DNA of 64,000 nt from JANMDU01 sp031376455 (GCA_031376455.1 JANMDU010000058.1:1-64000), one strand, 5' to 3'. Positions 25,926 to 35,171 are shown, numbered from the stretch's first letter. Numbers and translations: made by a program. The notes: a model not told the origin generated them from the letters alone.

Positions 25926-27032
25926 ATGAGCAATGCAATTCTCGCGCAGCCTATCGCCGCCCGCCCTGCGCCCATGCGCACCGATGGTTTGGTGGCTTGG
26001 AGCAAAGCCAACTTGTTCGCAGATTGGAAAACCAGTCTTGCCACACTTGTCATCGGATCATTTTTGATCTGGTATGGCCTGCAAGCGATCAGCTGGGGCT
26101 TGCTGCGCGCCGTCTGGGCACCTACTGCAGATCTGTGTCGCGTTGAAGGCGTGGGCGCTTGCTGGGGTGTGGTGACTGAGAAATATCGTCTGATTATTTT
26201 TGGCCGCTATCCGTTTGAAGAGCAATGGCGCCCCCTCGTGGCGATGCTGCTTATGCTGAGCTTGTTGATCGTGAGCTGCATCCGTTATTTTTGGAAACCT
26301 TGGCTTGCCGTGCTTTGGGTCATTGTGTTGAGTTTGTTTTTCACGATCATGTATGGCAACACTTTGGGTCTTTCAAAAGTAGAGACAGATCGCTGGGGCG
26401 GTTTTCCATTGACGATTTTGTTGGCAACACTTTCGATTGCCATGGCGTTTCCTCTTGCTTTGTTGGTTGCGCTAGGTCGCCGCTCAAATTTGCCTGCCAT
26501 TAAAACTTTTTGCACGATTTACGTCGAGCTGATTCGCGGCGTGCCACTGATCTCGGTCTTGTTCATGGCCAGCTTTATGTTTCCTTTGTTTATGCCGCAG
26601 GGTGTGTCGATTGATGTGCTGATTCGCGTGTTAGCTGGGATCACATTGTTTGCGGCGGCTTACATGGCGGAGGTGATTCGCGGCGGCTTGCAAGCGATTC
26701 CCAAGGGCCAGATTGAAGCGGCTGCCACCATTGGGCTGTCTTACTGGCAGACGCAGCGCAAGATCGTGTTGCCGCAAGCTTTGGCGATGGTCGTCCCGGG
26801 CATCATGAACAATTTCATCTCGATCTTCAAAGATACATCGCTGGTCACAATTGTGAGCTTGTATGAGCTCACGGGTGCGATGAGCTTGGCGCTTAACTCC
26901 GACGCCGATTGGCGGCCTTTCAAAGTGGAGGCGTATCTTTTTATTGCTTTCATTTATTTCTTCTTTTGCTTTGCCATGAGTCGCTACAGCTTGTGGGTAG
27001 AAAAGCAAGTGAACAAAGGCAAATCGCGCTGA
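25926..27032 (+). CDS. Amino acid ABC permease AapM/BztC-like
   Basis: Second permease subunit, 368 residues, with about eight hydrophobic segments. The EAA loop IEAAATIGLSYWQTQRKIVL lies near residue 265 and is preceded by AAYMAEVIRGGLQAIPKGQ. Heterodimer partner of the preceding gene, as in the Aap and Bzt systems. A 59-bp gap separates it from the ATPase gene. Confidence 0.92.
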   Translation: MSNAILAQPIAARPAPMRTDGLVAWSKANLFADWKTSLATLVIGSFLIWYGLQAISWGLLRAVWAPTADLCRVEGVGACWGVVTEKYRLIIFGRYPFEEQWRPLVAMLLMLSLLIVSCIRYFWKPWLAVLWVIVLSLFFTIMYGNTLGLSKVETDRWGGFPLTILLATLSIAMAFPLALLVALGRRSNLPAIKTFCTIYVELIRGVPLISVLFMASFMFPLFMPQGVSIDVLIRVLAGITLFAAAYMAEVIRGGLQAIPKGQIEAAATIGLSYWQTQRKIVLPQALAMVVPGIMNNFISIFKDTSLVTIVSLYELTGAMSLALNSDADWRPFKVEAYLFIAFIYFFFCFAMSRYSLWVEKQVNKGKSR

Positions 27033-27091
27033 GCGCAGCTTGCGCCTCATCCTGAAAACAAGATCATCGAATCAGCAAAATAGGAATTTTT

Positions 27092-27835
27092 ATGAGCGAC
27101 AACATCATTGAGTTCAACAAAGTCAACAAGTGGTATGGCAACAACTTTCATGTGCTCCGCGATATTGATTTGAAAGTGCGTCAAGGTGAACGCATTGTGG
27201 TCTGCGGGCCATCGGGTTCAGGCAAATCGACGTTGATCCGATGCATCAACCGCTTGGAAGAGCATCAGCAAGGTGAACTCATTGTTGACGGTACGGAGCT
27301 GACTGACGATGTCAAAGCGATTGACGATGTGCGCAAAAAAGTGGGCATGGTGTTTCAGCAGTTCAATCTGTTTCCACACTTAACAGTGCTGGAGAATTTG
27401 ACGTTGTCGCCGATGTGGGTGGGCAAGATGCCGAAGAAAGAAGCCGAAGAGCGCGCTATGACGCAATTGAAGCGCGTGCGCATTGCTGAGCAAGCTGATA
27501 AGTATCCGCTGCAACTCTCTGGCGGCCAGCAGCAGCGCGTGGCGATTGCCCGCGCACTGTGTCTGACGCCCAAAATCATGCTGTTTGACGAGCCGACTTC
27601 TGCGCTCGATCCAGAGATGATCAAAGAAGTCTTGGATGTGATGATTGAGATGGCTAACCAAGGCATCACGATGATTTGCGTCACGCATGAGATGGGCTTT
27701 GCTAAGGCTGTGGCGGATCGCGTGATCTTCATGGATCAAGGCCAGATCGTTGAGCAAAACACGCCGCATGAGTTTTTCAACAATCCTCAGAGTGAGCGCA
27801 GCAAAGATTTCCTCTCCAAGATTTTGGGGCATTGA
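27092..27835 (+). CDS. Amino acid ABC ATPase AapP/BztD-like
   Basis: Cytoplasmic ATPase of 247 residues powering the Aap-type permeases. Walker A GPSGSGKST near 38, Q-loop VFQQFNLFPH, signature LSGGQQQR, Walker B IMLFDEPTSALD and H-loop VTHEMGFA. Start ATG at 27092 after TAGGAAT. Polar-amino-acid subfamily by signature and context. Last gene of the transporter operon, followed by R repeat copy 4. Confidence 0.94.
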   Translation: MSDNIIEFNKVNKWYGNNFHVLRDIDLKVRQGERIVVCGPSGSGKSTLIRCINRLEEHQQGELIVDGTELTDDVKAIDDVRKKVGMVFQQFNLFPHLTVLENLTLSPMWVGKMPKKEAEERAMTQLKRVRIAEQADKYPLQLSGGQQQRVAIARALCLTPKIMLFDEPTSALDPEMIKEVLDVMIEMANQGITMICVTHEMGFAKAVADRVIFMDQGQIVEQNTPHEFFNNPQSERSKDFLSKILGH

Positions 27836-27852
27836 AAATAGCCTCTGACTGA

Positions 27853-27918
27853 TTTTTTAGATAAAAATAGCAACTAGCCGGCGTAAATGTTCACTAGTTT
27901 GCTATATCATTCATAGCA
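27853..27918 (+). repeat. R repeat copy 4, abutting the start codon of the YafJ-like gene
   Basis: TTTTTTAG, AAAAATAGC, CTAGCCGGCGTA, diverged middle, GCTATATCATTCATAGCA. It ends two bases before the ATG of the next gene and so forms its whole immediate leader. Confidence 0.85.
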
Positions 27919-27920
27919 CA

Positions 27921-28745
27921 ATGTGCGAACTTCTCGGCATGAACACCCGCCAACCGGCGGCCATTACTTTTTCTTTTCGTGGCTTTGCCAAACGCGGTGG
28001 CGAAACTGGCCATCATCGCGATGGTTGGGGCATCGCTTTTTACGAAGAAACCGGCTGCCGCGTCTTCCTCGACGATCTGCCCGCTTGCAGTTCGCCACTA
28101 GCCAGCTGGGTGCAAAACTACCCGATCAAATCGCGCATCGTGATGGCGCATATCCGCAAGGCCACGCAAGGCGCGGCGGGCTTGGCCAACTGCCACCCTT
28201 TCCAGCGCGAATGGCAGCGCAAAGCGTGGACGTTCATTCACAACGGTAATCTCACGGGCTACGCGCCCGAGCTCGATGGCACCTATCGCCCGATTGGCCA
28301 GACGGACAGCGAGCTGGCTTTTTGCGCTCTCTTGCAGCATCTGCGAGAGCGTTTCCCGCGTGATGGCATGCCACCGGCGATTGAGCTGGCTGAGGCCATT
28401 CACGAAGCCGCCACGAAGATTGCGCATTACGGCAATTTCAACTTTTTGCTTTCGCAAGGCGATTTGCTTTTTGCTTATTGCACCAGCAAGCTGCACTACG
28501 TACAGCGCCGCGCGCCATTCAATCAAGCGCAGCTGATTGATGAAGATGTCAGCATTGATTTGCGCGAGATGAACGATGCCGATGATTGCATGGCGATCGT
28601 GGCCACCGCGCCGCTGACCCGCAATGAATCCTGGCAAAAATTTGACGCTGGCACGTTGAAGCTGTTTGAAGCGGGCGAGCTGCGTTGGGAATCTTCTGTG
28701 CAAGCTGTGCCGTATTTCGAGCCTTTAAACGACCCGTCGCTTTAA
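27921..28745 (+). CDS. Class II glutamine amidotransferase, YafJ-like
   Basis: Cytoplasmic Ntn-type amidohydrolase of 274 residues. Cys2 after the initiator Met (MCELLGMN) is the expected nucleophile, with GGETGHHRDGWGIAFY near 30-45 and the oxyanion region FIHNGNLTGY near 112. No synthase domain is attached, so it belongs to the stand-alone YafJ/DUF6-like class whose acceptor is unknown. No ribosome binding site precedes the ATG; the upstream 66 bases are an R repeat. Confidence 0.88.
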   Translation: MCELLGMNTRQPAAITFSFRGFAKRGGETGHHRDGWGIAFYEETGCRVFLDDLPACSSPLASWVQNYPIKSRIVMAHIRKATQGAAGLANCHPFQREWQRKAWTFIHNGNLTGYAPELDGTYRPIGQTDSELAFCALLQHLRERFPRDGMPPAIELAEAIHEAATKIAHYGNFNFLLSQGDLLFAYCTSKLHYVQRRAPFNQAQLIDEDVSIDLREMNDADDCMAIVATAPLTRNESWQKFDAGTLKLFEAGELRWESSVQAVPYFEPLNDPSL

Positions 28746-28822
28746 ATTGTTCGGGAACGATCCGTCGCAATAAAAACCTTCCGGCTGCAGTTTGACGGCA
28801 AGGTTTTGGGACAATACAACCC

Positions 28823-29887
28823 ATGACCACATCCGTAACTGCTCCACTGACAACGCTCACCCTCACCCGCCCTGATGATTGGCATGTGCATCTACGCGAC
28901 GGCGACGCGCTGAATGTCGTTGTGCCACACACGGCTGCGCAGTTTGCTCGCGCTGTTGTGATGCCGAACTTGAGGCCGCCTGTCACCACGGCTGCGATGG
29001 CGCTGGCCTACAAGCAGCGCATTCAAGCCGCTGTGCCCAAAGACACAAATAAGGGCGTGCAATTCGAGCCTTTGATGACTCTTTATTTAACGGACAACAC
29101 GCCGCCCAACGAGATCAAACGCGCCAAAGATGCCGGTGTGGTGGCACTCAAGCTTTATCCAGCAGGCGCAACGACGAACAGCGATGCCGGCGTGACTGAT
29201 CTGCGCAAGACCTACAAAACGCTAGAAGCGATGCAGCGCGAGGGGATTTTGCTGCTCGTGCATGGCGAGGTGACCAGCCCCGAGATTGATTTGTTTGACC
29301 GTGAAGCGGTGTTTATCGAGACGCAACTTATTCCGCTGCGCAAAGATTTTCCCGAGCTGAAAATCGTCTTTGAGCACATCACGACTAAAGAAGCCGCGCA
29401 ATACGTAGCGCAAGCAGATCAGCACACCGCCGCCACGATCACCGCGCATCATTTGCTTTACAACCGTAATGCTCTTTTCACAGGCGGCATTCGCCCGCAT
29501 TACTATTGCCTGCCGGTCTTAAAGCGCGAGACGCATCGCGTGGCTCTCGTGCAAGCAGCGACTGGCGAGACAAGTAAATTCTTCCTCGGTACAGACAGCG
29601 CCCCGCATCCCGCGCATCTCAAAGAGCATGCCAGCGGCTGCGCAGGCTGCTACACGGCTCTGTCAGCAATTGAGTTGTATGCCGAGGCGTTTGAAGCGGC
29701 GAATGCGCTACACAAATTAGAAACCTTCGCTTCTTTTAACGGTGCTGACTTTTACGGCCTACCGCGCAACACATCGAAGATCACGCTACAAAAACAAGCT
29801 TGGACGCTGCCTGAGACCGTGCCCTTCGGCAATGCTGAGCTCAAGCCCTTGCGCGGCGGTGAATCCTTGGCTTGGAAGCTTGTTTGA
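28823..29887 (+). CDS. pyrC: Dihydroorotase, class II
   Basis: Closes carbamoyl aspartate to dihydroorotate in pyrimidine synthesis. 354 residues, slightly above the PyrC average of about 345. Metal ligands in DDWHVHLRDG (16-22), the carboxylated Lys in VALKLYPAGATTNSDAG near 110, His in LLVHGEV and FEHITT, Asp in GTDSAPHP. The ATG at 28823 gives the normal N-terminus. R repeat copy 5 begins five bases after its stop codon. Confidence 0.96.
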   Translation: MTTSVTAPLTTLTLTRPDDWHVHLRDGDALNVVVPHTAAQFARAVVMPNLRPPVTTAAMALAYKQRIQAAVPKDTNKGVQFEPLMTLYLTDNTPPNEIKRAKDAGVVALKLYPAGATTNSDAGVTDLRKTYKTLEAMQREGILLLVHGEVTSPEIDLFDREAVFIETQLIPLRKDFPELKIVFEHITTKEAAQYVAQADQHTAATITAHHLLYNRNALFTGGIRPHYYCLPVLKRETHRVALVQAATGETSKFFLGTDSAPHPAHLKEHASGCAGCYTALSAIELYAEAFEAANALHKLETFASFNGADFYGLPRNTSKITLQKQAWTLPETVPFGNAELKPLRGGESLAWKLV

Positions 29888-29892
29888 ACAAA

Positions 29893-29957
29893 TTTTTATG
29901 GCAAATCGGCGTTTAGCCGGCGTATATATTGCGCAAAATGCTATTTAATTAATAGCA
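29893..29957 (+). repeat. R repeat copy 5, filling the pyrC-receptor convergent gap
   Basis: TTTTTATGGCAAA, GTTTAGCCGGCGTATATA, TTGCGCAAAATGCTATT, AATTAATAGCA. It fills 29893-29957, from five bases after the pyrC stop to the base next to the TGA of the minus-strand receptor gene. Confidence 0.9.
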
Positions 29958-31175
29958 TCATTTTTTGCGCTGTACTGTCAGATTGCGTTTGGCATCTTCT
30001 GGATAAGCGAATGTAATCGCGCCATTTTTCACTTGCCCCATGACGAGCATGTTTGAAGTGATCGCGTCTTTGTCATTGATTGAAAACGGCTTGTCGTAAG
30101 TCGCCACCACGCCGTAATACACGCGAGACATATTCTCCAGCGCGGCTTTGATGGCCGATCCCGAAGTGTTGCCGTCGCGCAGGTTAAACATCGAATACAT
30201 CAAGATATACATGGCGTCGTAGCCTTGTGCCGCTGCCATCGGCACGGCGATACGCTTGCTTTGATATTTGCGGGAATAGGCGCTCAGAAAAGAAGCGCGG
30301 CGCTCATTGCTGGGCTCGGCGATAAAGGTTTGCGCCATGAGCGCGCCTTCAGCGGCTTCTTTCGCACCATCCAGAAAGAACGGAAACGAAAGCGGCCACG
30401 CGCCAACCTGAGGTACTTTCCAACCCAGCGCTTGTTTGGCCTTGGCAATCACCGCATTTTCTGGGCCTACGGTGTAGCTAAAGACAACGTCTGCACCCGC
30501 TGATTTGGCGGCTTTCATCTCTTCGCTCAAGTCTTTCACGCCCACGTCAAACCTAGCCACATGCACTGGCTTGATGCCCTTGGCCTCAAGCGCCTTGAGC
30601 ACGTCTTGCAAGCCGGCTTCGCCGTAACCTGTCTTATCGGCAAAAATAGCAACTCTGCTCAAGCCGCGTTTGACGATGTCTTCCACCACAAAGGGTGCTT
30701 GAATCGCATCTTTAGCCGAAGTGCGAAAGATGTAACTTTGCGGTGCTGGATATTTTGCGGTCAACGGTGAACCGGTCGAGCACGGAATAATCAAAGGGAT
30801 TTGTGCAGTTTGGAACACATCTAGCGATTTCGCGGCCACGCCCGTATTGCAAAAACCCACCACCACGCTGGCCTTTTCTGCAATCAAGGCTTGCGATTGC
30901 TTCAAACCTTCGTCTGGGTTGGCTTTATCGTCTTTGATAATGAGTTCCAGAGGCCGGCCCAAATACCCGCCCACCGCATTAATCTCATCCACAGCGAGCT
31001 TGATGCCGTTCAGCATAGGATTGCCAAAATCAGCCGATGCCCCTGTGAACGGGCCAATGATGCCGATCTTGAGCGTGTTGTTTTGTGCGAATGTGCCGCC
31101 TGCGAACAAACTCAAAGCTGAGAGTGCAGACAAGCCTAGCCAGCGCCATTGTGTGAGTTTCAAGATGTGTTTCAT
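29958..31175 (-). CDS. Liv-type (branched-chain amino acid) ABC receptor
   Basis: Periplasmic type I binding protein of 405 residues. Signal peptide with LGLSALSALSLFAGGTFAQ, then TLKIGIIGPFTGASADFGNP and LAVDEINAVGGYLGRPLEL, both family hallmarks. The start follows AGGAGACTTCCCC. There are no permease or ATPase genes next to it, so it is an orphan receptor that may use the livHMGF set encoded at 50001-55307 or another one. Ligand unknown; many relatives bind aromatic acids or amides. Confidence 0.9.
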   Translation of the reverse strand: MKHILKLTQWRWLGLSALSALSLFAGGTFAQNNTLKIGIIGPFTGASADFGNPMLNGIKLAVDEINAVGGYLGRPLELIIKDDKANPDEGLKQSQALIAEKASVVVGFCNTGVAAKSLDVFQTAQIPLIIPCSTGSPLTAKYPAPQSYIFRTSAKDAIQAPFVVEDIVKRGLSRVAIFADKTGYGEAGLQDVLKALEAKGIKPVHVARFDVGVKDLSEEMKAAKSAGADVVFSYTVGPENAVIAKAKQALGWKVPQVGAWPLSFPFFLDGAKEAAEGALMAQTFIAEPSNERRASFLSAYSRKYQSKRIAVPMAAAQGYDAMYILMYSMFNLRDGNTSGSAIKAALENMSRVYYGVVATYDKPFSINDKDAITSNMLVMGQVKNGAITFAYPEDAKRNLTVQRKK

Positions 31176-31270
31176 GGGGAAGTCTCCTAAACAATGGTGT
31201 ATTTTTTACCTTTCTTACTGAAGCTCAAAGCGGGTTTCTCTGTAGCTGTGCGGAGACCTTCAGCAAACTG

Positions 31271-32152
31271 TCAGGGGTGATTGGCTTTGCGTTGCGCAGG
31301 ATTGTCTGTTTTTGTAAGCAATCGCTCACTCATCCATCGCACCAAATCTAGCCACATCTGGCGCATTTCAGCATTGAGCGGCGTACGGAAAGCGCTGGGT
31401 AATTCAATCGTCACAACGGGCATGCCTTTATGCACGCCGCCGTAATTTCCCAAGCTGCCAGGGAAGATGCCGACTTGATCGAGATAGAGCCGCCCCAGCT
31501 TGGCAGGCGGAGACGTGGGCCCGTCAAAATCGAGCACGCCATAGGGTGCATGAATGCTGACGATCAGGTGGGGTTTGAAGCGCTCCATCTCGTCGTGGAG
31601 AAATTTTGACTCCGGCTCAGAAAGCGGCTTGGGGCCCGGCCAGCGGCGCGGATCGCGCTTGACTTTTTGCTCCCAATAAATTTTGGCTTCGCGCTCCCAA
31701 TTCGGCGTGGGGAAGTTGCGATTCAAATCCACGCCATTGGCATTGGTGCGCCGCGCGGGGCTCATGAGCAAGCCATCCGGATTGAGCAGTGGGATAAAAC
31801 GCCAATGCGCATCAGCGGGAATCTCTTTGGCGAGTTGTAGCCAATGCATGGCAAGCGATGCTGACGACAATTCATCACCATGAATCCCGCCGATCACGAG
31901 GACGCGCATTTTCGCATCAGCTTTGGGCAGATCCAGCATGTAAAGCGGCTGGCCTTTGACCGACCGAGCACCAGAATCCTTGAGTTGCGCTTGCAAGCAA
32001 AGCTGAGGAGAGACGTTGGGAAGTTTTTTGGTGAACTCGGTGCAGGAGGTCGAGGCGAACGCTGGCGTTATCAAAGAGCTCAGTATGAGTGCGACTAAAG
32101 AACACGGAAGCCACGAAGGTTTCACGGAAGACACAGAAGATATTTTGTTCAT
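31271..32152 (-). CDS. M14-family zinc peptidase, murein peptide amidase A-like
   Basis: Exported metallocarboxypeptidase of 293 residues. Signal peptide ends at PAFAS; zinc ligands His and Glu in GGIHGDELSS, the DLNRNFPTP substrate-Arg motif, third ligand His in SIHAPYG, and the catalytic Glu in VTIELPSAF. These match MpaA, which cuts between meso-diaminopimelate and glutamate in muropeptides, although E. coli MpaA is cytoplasmic and this one carries a signal. The first codons (MNKISSVSSVKPSW) are encoded by the left arm of a CACGGAA hairpin repeat. Confidence 0.83.
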   Translation of the reverse strand: MNKISSVSSVKPSWLPCSLVALILSSLITPAFASTSCTEFTKKLPNVSPQLCLQAQLKDSGARSVKGQPLYMLDLPKADAKMRVLVIGGIHGDELSSASLAMHWLQLAKEIPADAHWRFIPLLNPDGLLMSPARRTNANGVDLNRNFPTPNWEREAKIYWEQKVKRDPRRWPGPKPLSEPESKFLHDEMERFKPHLIVSIHAPYGVLDFDGPTSPPAKLGRLYLDQVGIFPGSLGNYGGVHKGMPVVTIELPSAFRTPLNAEMRQMWLDLVRWMSERLLTKTDNPAQRKANHP

Positions 32153-32209
32153 GACACGTATCTCTTTTCTGTGCTTTTCGTGAAGTTTCCGTGACTTTCG
32201 TGCTCTTTT
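32097..32209. repeat. CACGGAA/TTCCGTG long hairpin, copy 1
   Basis: Imperfect inverted repeat with arms of about 48 bases (AACACGGAAGCCACGAAG on the left, CTTTCGTGCTCTTTT on the right) and a loop of about 15 bases. The left arm codes the N-terminus of the M14 peptidase, and the right arm ends 18 bases before the recQ stop. Each arm is made of imperfect tandem CACGGAAN units. Confidence 0.85.
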
Positions 32210-32226
32210 GTTTGACCTGCCAACGA

Positions 32227-34173
32227 TTAAGCCACCTGCAATTGCTCCGACGCATCTTCGCGCAGCAGGCGAAGCACTTCATCTCCATACGCCTCTAGTT
32301 TTTTCGCTCCTAACCCACTGATGCCAGAAAGCTCGGTAAGCGTTTGCGGCGCAGCTGTCGCCATCGCCAGCAAAGTCGCATCATGGAAGATCACATACGC
32401 TGGCAAGCTGTGCTCACGCGCGACTTCAGCTCGCCAGGCTTTGAGCGCAGCAAAGCGGTTCTGTGCATCGCGATCCAATGCCGCCAAAGTCTCAGGTGTT
32501 TTGGTTTTTGGCTTGCCATCTCCTCGTGCGTTAGATCTACTTGCACGCGCACCCTCCGGCGCGGCTTCGCGCAGCAGCACGGTGTGTTCGCCTTTAAGAT
32601 ACGCCTTGGCCAGTGGTTCGAGCTTGAGCGTATTGAAATGCTCGGCATCCACGCTCACTGCGCCGAGCGCAATCAACTGTCGCAAGAGCGCTTTGTATTG
32701 CTGCTCAGAAAGCTCTGCGCCGATGCCGAAAGTCGACAAGCTGTGATGCGCAAACTGCGCCATCTTGTCGGTCGTTTTGCCGCGCAAGATATCAATGATG
32801 TGCCCTGCGCCGAAGCTGATGCCGCTGGCCTGTTGCACACGGTAGATACAGGAAAGCAGCTTTTTCGCCGCTTGCGTGGCATCCCACGTCACGGCAGGCG
32901 AGAGGCAGTTGTCGCAGTTGTTGCAGCGGTAGTTCAGGCGCTGATCTTGGCTGCCAAGATTCTCATTGAAGTAACTCAGCAATCGCCCTCGGCGGCAATC
33001 GGTGGCCTCAGCAAGCGAGAGCAGCGCATCAAGCTTGCCACGCATCACTGATTTGTATTCGTCGTTGGCGGGGCTCTCATCAATCATGCGGCGTTGGTTG
33101 ACCACATCTTGCAAACCATAAGCCATCCAAGCATTCGCCGCCTGCCCATCGCGGCCCGCTCGGCCTGTTTCTTGGTAATAGCCCTCGATGTTTTTCGGCA
33201 AATCCAGATGCGCGACGAATCGCACATCGGGCTTGTCAATGCCCATGCCGAAAGCGATTGTTGCTGTCATTACCACGGCTGAGCCCTCTTGCGCATCGCC
33301 ACGCAGGAAGGCATCTTGATGCGCTTGCCGTTGGCGCTGATCCATGCCGGCGTGATACGGCAAGGCGCGGATGCCTTCGCTTTTCAACCACTCCGCCGTC
33401 TCTTCCACCTTTTTGCGCGATTGGCAATACACAATGCCTGCCTCGCCAGCATGCTCGTCTTCAATAAAGCGCAGAAGCTGTTTGCGAGGATCGGTCTTCT
33501 CAGAGATGCGATAGCGGATATTCGGGCGATCAAAGCTGCTGATCAATTGCGCTGCGCCCTGCAACTGCAAGCGCTCAATCATGTCGGCGCGGGTGAGCTC
33601 ATCAGCAGTAGCAGTCAGCGCCAAGCGCGGTACATCGGGATATCGCTCATGAAACAGCGCGAGCGAGCGGTATTCGGGGCGGAAATCATGCCCCCACTGG
33701 CTCACGCAATGCGCCTCATCAATCGCAAACAATGAGAGCAGCTTTTGCTCATACAGGCATTGCAAGAGCGCGAGAAAGCGCGGCGTATTCAGCCGCTCTG
33801 GCGCGACATACAGCAGCGCCAATTCACCGCGCAGCATTTGCTGCTCCACCTCACCCGCCTGTTGGCTATCCAGCGTGGAATTTAAAAACGCTGCTGGCAC
33901 GCCCAGCTCATGCAACGCGCCCACTTGATCATGCATCAGCGCAATCAGCGGCGAGACCACAATGCACACGCCCTTTCCTTGCTGCGCCCGCGCAATCGCA
34001 GGGATTTGATAACACAGTGATTTGCCGCCACCTGTAGGCATGAGCACGAGCGCATCTCCGCCTGAGAGCACCTGATCAATCGCCTCTTTTTGACGACCCC
34101 GAAACTGCGCATAACCAAACACATCGCGCAGGATTTGCTCAGGAGAATGGGAAGGGGTTTCTAGTGCGGTCAT
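32227..34173 (-). CDS. recQ: ATP-dependent DNA helicase RecQ
   Basis: 3'-5' helicase for recombination and fork repair, 648 residues. Walker A LMPTGGGKSLCYQIP near 45, DEAH box AIDEAHCVSQWGHDFRP, helicase motif VI QETGRAGRDGQ, zinc cluster CRRGRLLSYFNE with CNNCDNC, winged helix, and a C-terminal HRDC domain (LKAWRAEVAREHSLPAYVIF). The frame is open to 34371, but the ATG at 34173 starts the conserved N-terminus. An R repeat ends exactly at this start and no ribosome binding site is seen. Same strand as recX and recA beyond the composite repeat region. Confidence 0.95.
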   Translation of the reverse strand: MTALETPSHSPEQILRDVFGYAQFRGRQKEAIDQVLSGGDALVLMPTGGGKSLCYQIPAIARAQQGKGVCIVVSPLIALMHDQVGALHELGVPAAFLNSTLDSQQAGEVEQQMLRGELALLYVAPERLNTPRFLALLQCLYEQKLLSLFAIDEAHCVSQWGHDFRPEYRSLALFHERYPDVPRLALTATADELTRADMIERLQLQGAAQLISSFDRPNIRYRISEKTDPRKQLLRFIEDEHAGEAGIVYCQSRKKVEETAEWLKSEGIRALPYHAGMDQRQRQAHQDAFLRGDAQEGSAVVMTATIAFGMGIDKPDVRFVAHLDLPKNIEGYYQETGRAGRDGQAANAWMAYGLQDVVNQRRMIDESPANDEYKSVMRGKLDALLSLAEATDCRRGRLLSYFNENLGSQDQRLNYRCNNCDNCLSPAVTWDATQAAKKLLSCIYRVQQASGISFGAGHIIDILRGKTTDKMAQFAHHSLSTFGIGAELSEQQYKALLRQLIALGAVSVDAEHFNTLKLEPLAKAYLKGEHTVLLREAAPEGARASRSNARGDGKPKTKTPETLAALDRDAQNRFAALKAWRAEVAREHSLPAYVIFHDATLLAMATAAPQTLTELSGISGLGAKKLEAYGDEVLRLLREDASEQLQVA

Positions 34174-34237
34174 TACTACTAAAAGTATAGCACTCTGCGC
34201 AGGTTCTATGCCGGCGATGTTCGCTTTTTGCTTAGAC
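34174..34237 (-). repeat. R repeat copy 6, abutting the recQ start codon (inverted)
   Basis: Reading the minus strand: TCTAAGCAAAAAGC, ATCGCCGGCATA, CTGCGCAGAGTGCTATA, then TTTTAGTAGTA directly followed by the recQ ATG. Confidence 0.88.
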
Positions 34238-34280
34238 TTTGGGTGTTTTAGCCGCAGTGAGTGGGTTTGCGCTCCAAGGC

Positions 34281-34576
34281 CTGCGCTCGCCGCAGTTGGC
34301 ATGCCCTCATGAGTTCGCTCGCGAGTTACGCGGCACTTGCCGCGAAATTTGACGATACGCTGCGCGCCCAAAATCGGTCATGCCAACTGCGGCGAGCGCA
34401 GTCCGATCTGAGCAAGGCAAGTTCCAATCGCAGCATGCAAACATGCTCGGCTACAGCCACCATTGGCAAGCAGAGATCTCCCGAACATCGAACAGGCCGC
34501 GAATTTGAGGCATTCCGATTGACCGATGTTGTGTACTCACTCCTGAGGGCAATCGGAATGCCTCAAACTCGCAGCC
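34281..34576. repeat. Composite palindromic unit A between recQ and recX
   Basis: The 536-bp recQ-recX gap has no convincing gene. It holds a perfect 23-bp inverted repeat (34281-34303 with 34379-34401, starting CTGCGCTCGCC), a linker of about 95 bases, and a second 23-bp inverted repeat (34499-34521 with 34550-34572, one mismatch, GAGGCATTCCGATTG). R copies lie on both sides. The linker and second palindrome are homologous to unit B at 45768-46086 in inverted order. A 135-codon open frame crosses it, and its middle resembles a frame in unit B (TGREFEAFR.TD, then GMPQTRSR), which could be a by-product of the repeat. Confidence 0.85.
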
Positions 34577-34654
34577 GCTCTCACCAAACAGCGCTCTTTG
34601 GCGCACCAACTCAGCAAGCTAAACAAGCTTACCTAACTTTGCATTTTCAGAGCG

Positions 34655-34709
34655 TTTTTGACACATAACCGTCATGCAGACTGCGCAGAGTGCTCACTAA
34701 TTAATAGCA
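34655..34709 (+). repeat. R repeat copy 7, abutting the recX stop codon
   Basis: TTTTTGACACATAACCG, then a strong right half CTGCGCAGAGTGCT and AATTAATAGCA. The next base begins the recX stop codon (minus strand). The left half is diverged. Confidence 0.78.
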
Positions 34710-35162
34710 TTACTCATCGTCGATCCCCGCCACCACGCGTCGAATCATCTCAGATGAAAAGCCCCGCGTGATCATGAATCGCATTTGCTTTCCGCGTTCA
34801 GCAGCGCCCTCTGGCGGGCTGCCAAATTTTCTACCCCATACCTCGCGCGCGCGCTCCAGCTCTGTGGCTTTAAGCTCTCCCGTGGCTTGCGCAATCGCAT
34901 CGACATCAATGCCCTTCGCCTTCATTTCCTGCACAACCCGCGCTGTGCCCAGCTTTTGCCCACGCCGACGCGCGATGGAATCCGCTGCCCGCTGCTCATC
35001 CAAAAAACCTTTGGCTTGCAACTCATCCAGCGCCTGAGCCAACTGCCCGGGCTCGGTTTCAAAGCTAGCTAATTTGCGCTCCAGCTCCACCCGCGAATAC
35101 TCCCGCCCAGCCAACGCTCTGAGAGCGCGGCCTTTGAGAGATAGTGTTTTTTGGGCGAACAT
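34710..35162 (-). CDS. recX: Regulatory protein RecX
   Basis: Modulator that binds RecA filaments and usually inhibits them. 150 residues of three-helix repeats: LKGRALRALAGREYSRVELERK split as two blocks, LDELQAKGFLDEQRAADSIA, and GTARVVQEMKAKGID. The family spans 140-170 residues. It lies 140 bases downstream of recA on the same strand, the common order, with a hairpin repeat between them that may reduce recX expression relative to recA. Confidence 0.93.
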   Translation of the reverse strand: MFAQKTLSLKGRALRALAGREYSRVELERKLASFETEPGQLAQALDELQAKGFLDEQRAADSIARRRGQKLGTARVVQEMKAKGIDVDAIAQATGELKATELERAREVWGRKFGSPPEGAAERGKQMRFMITRGFSSEMIRRVVAGIDDE

Positions 35163-35171
35163 ACAAACTAT

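Noticed and set aside
34261..34668. 135-codon open frame between recQ and recX
   Set aside because: It runs through two palindromes and an R-flanked repeat unit, with no ribosome binding site and low-complexity ends; treated as repeat, with the shared peptide noted as a finding.
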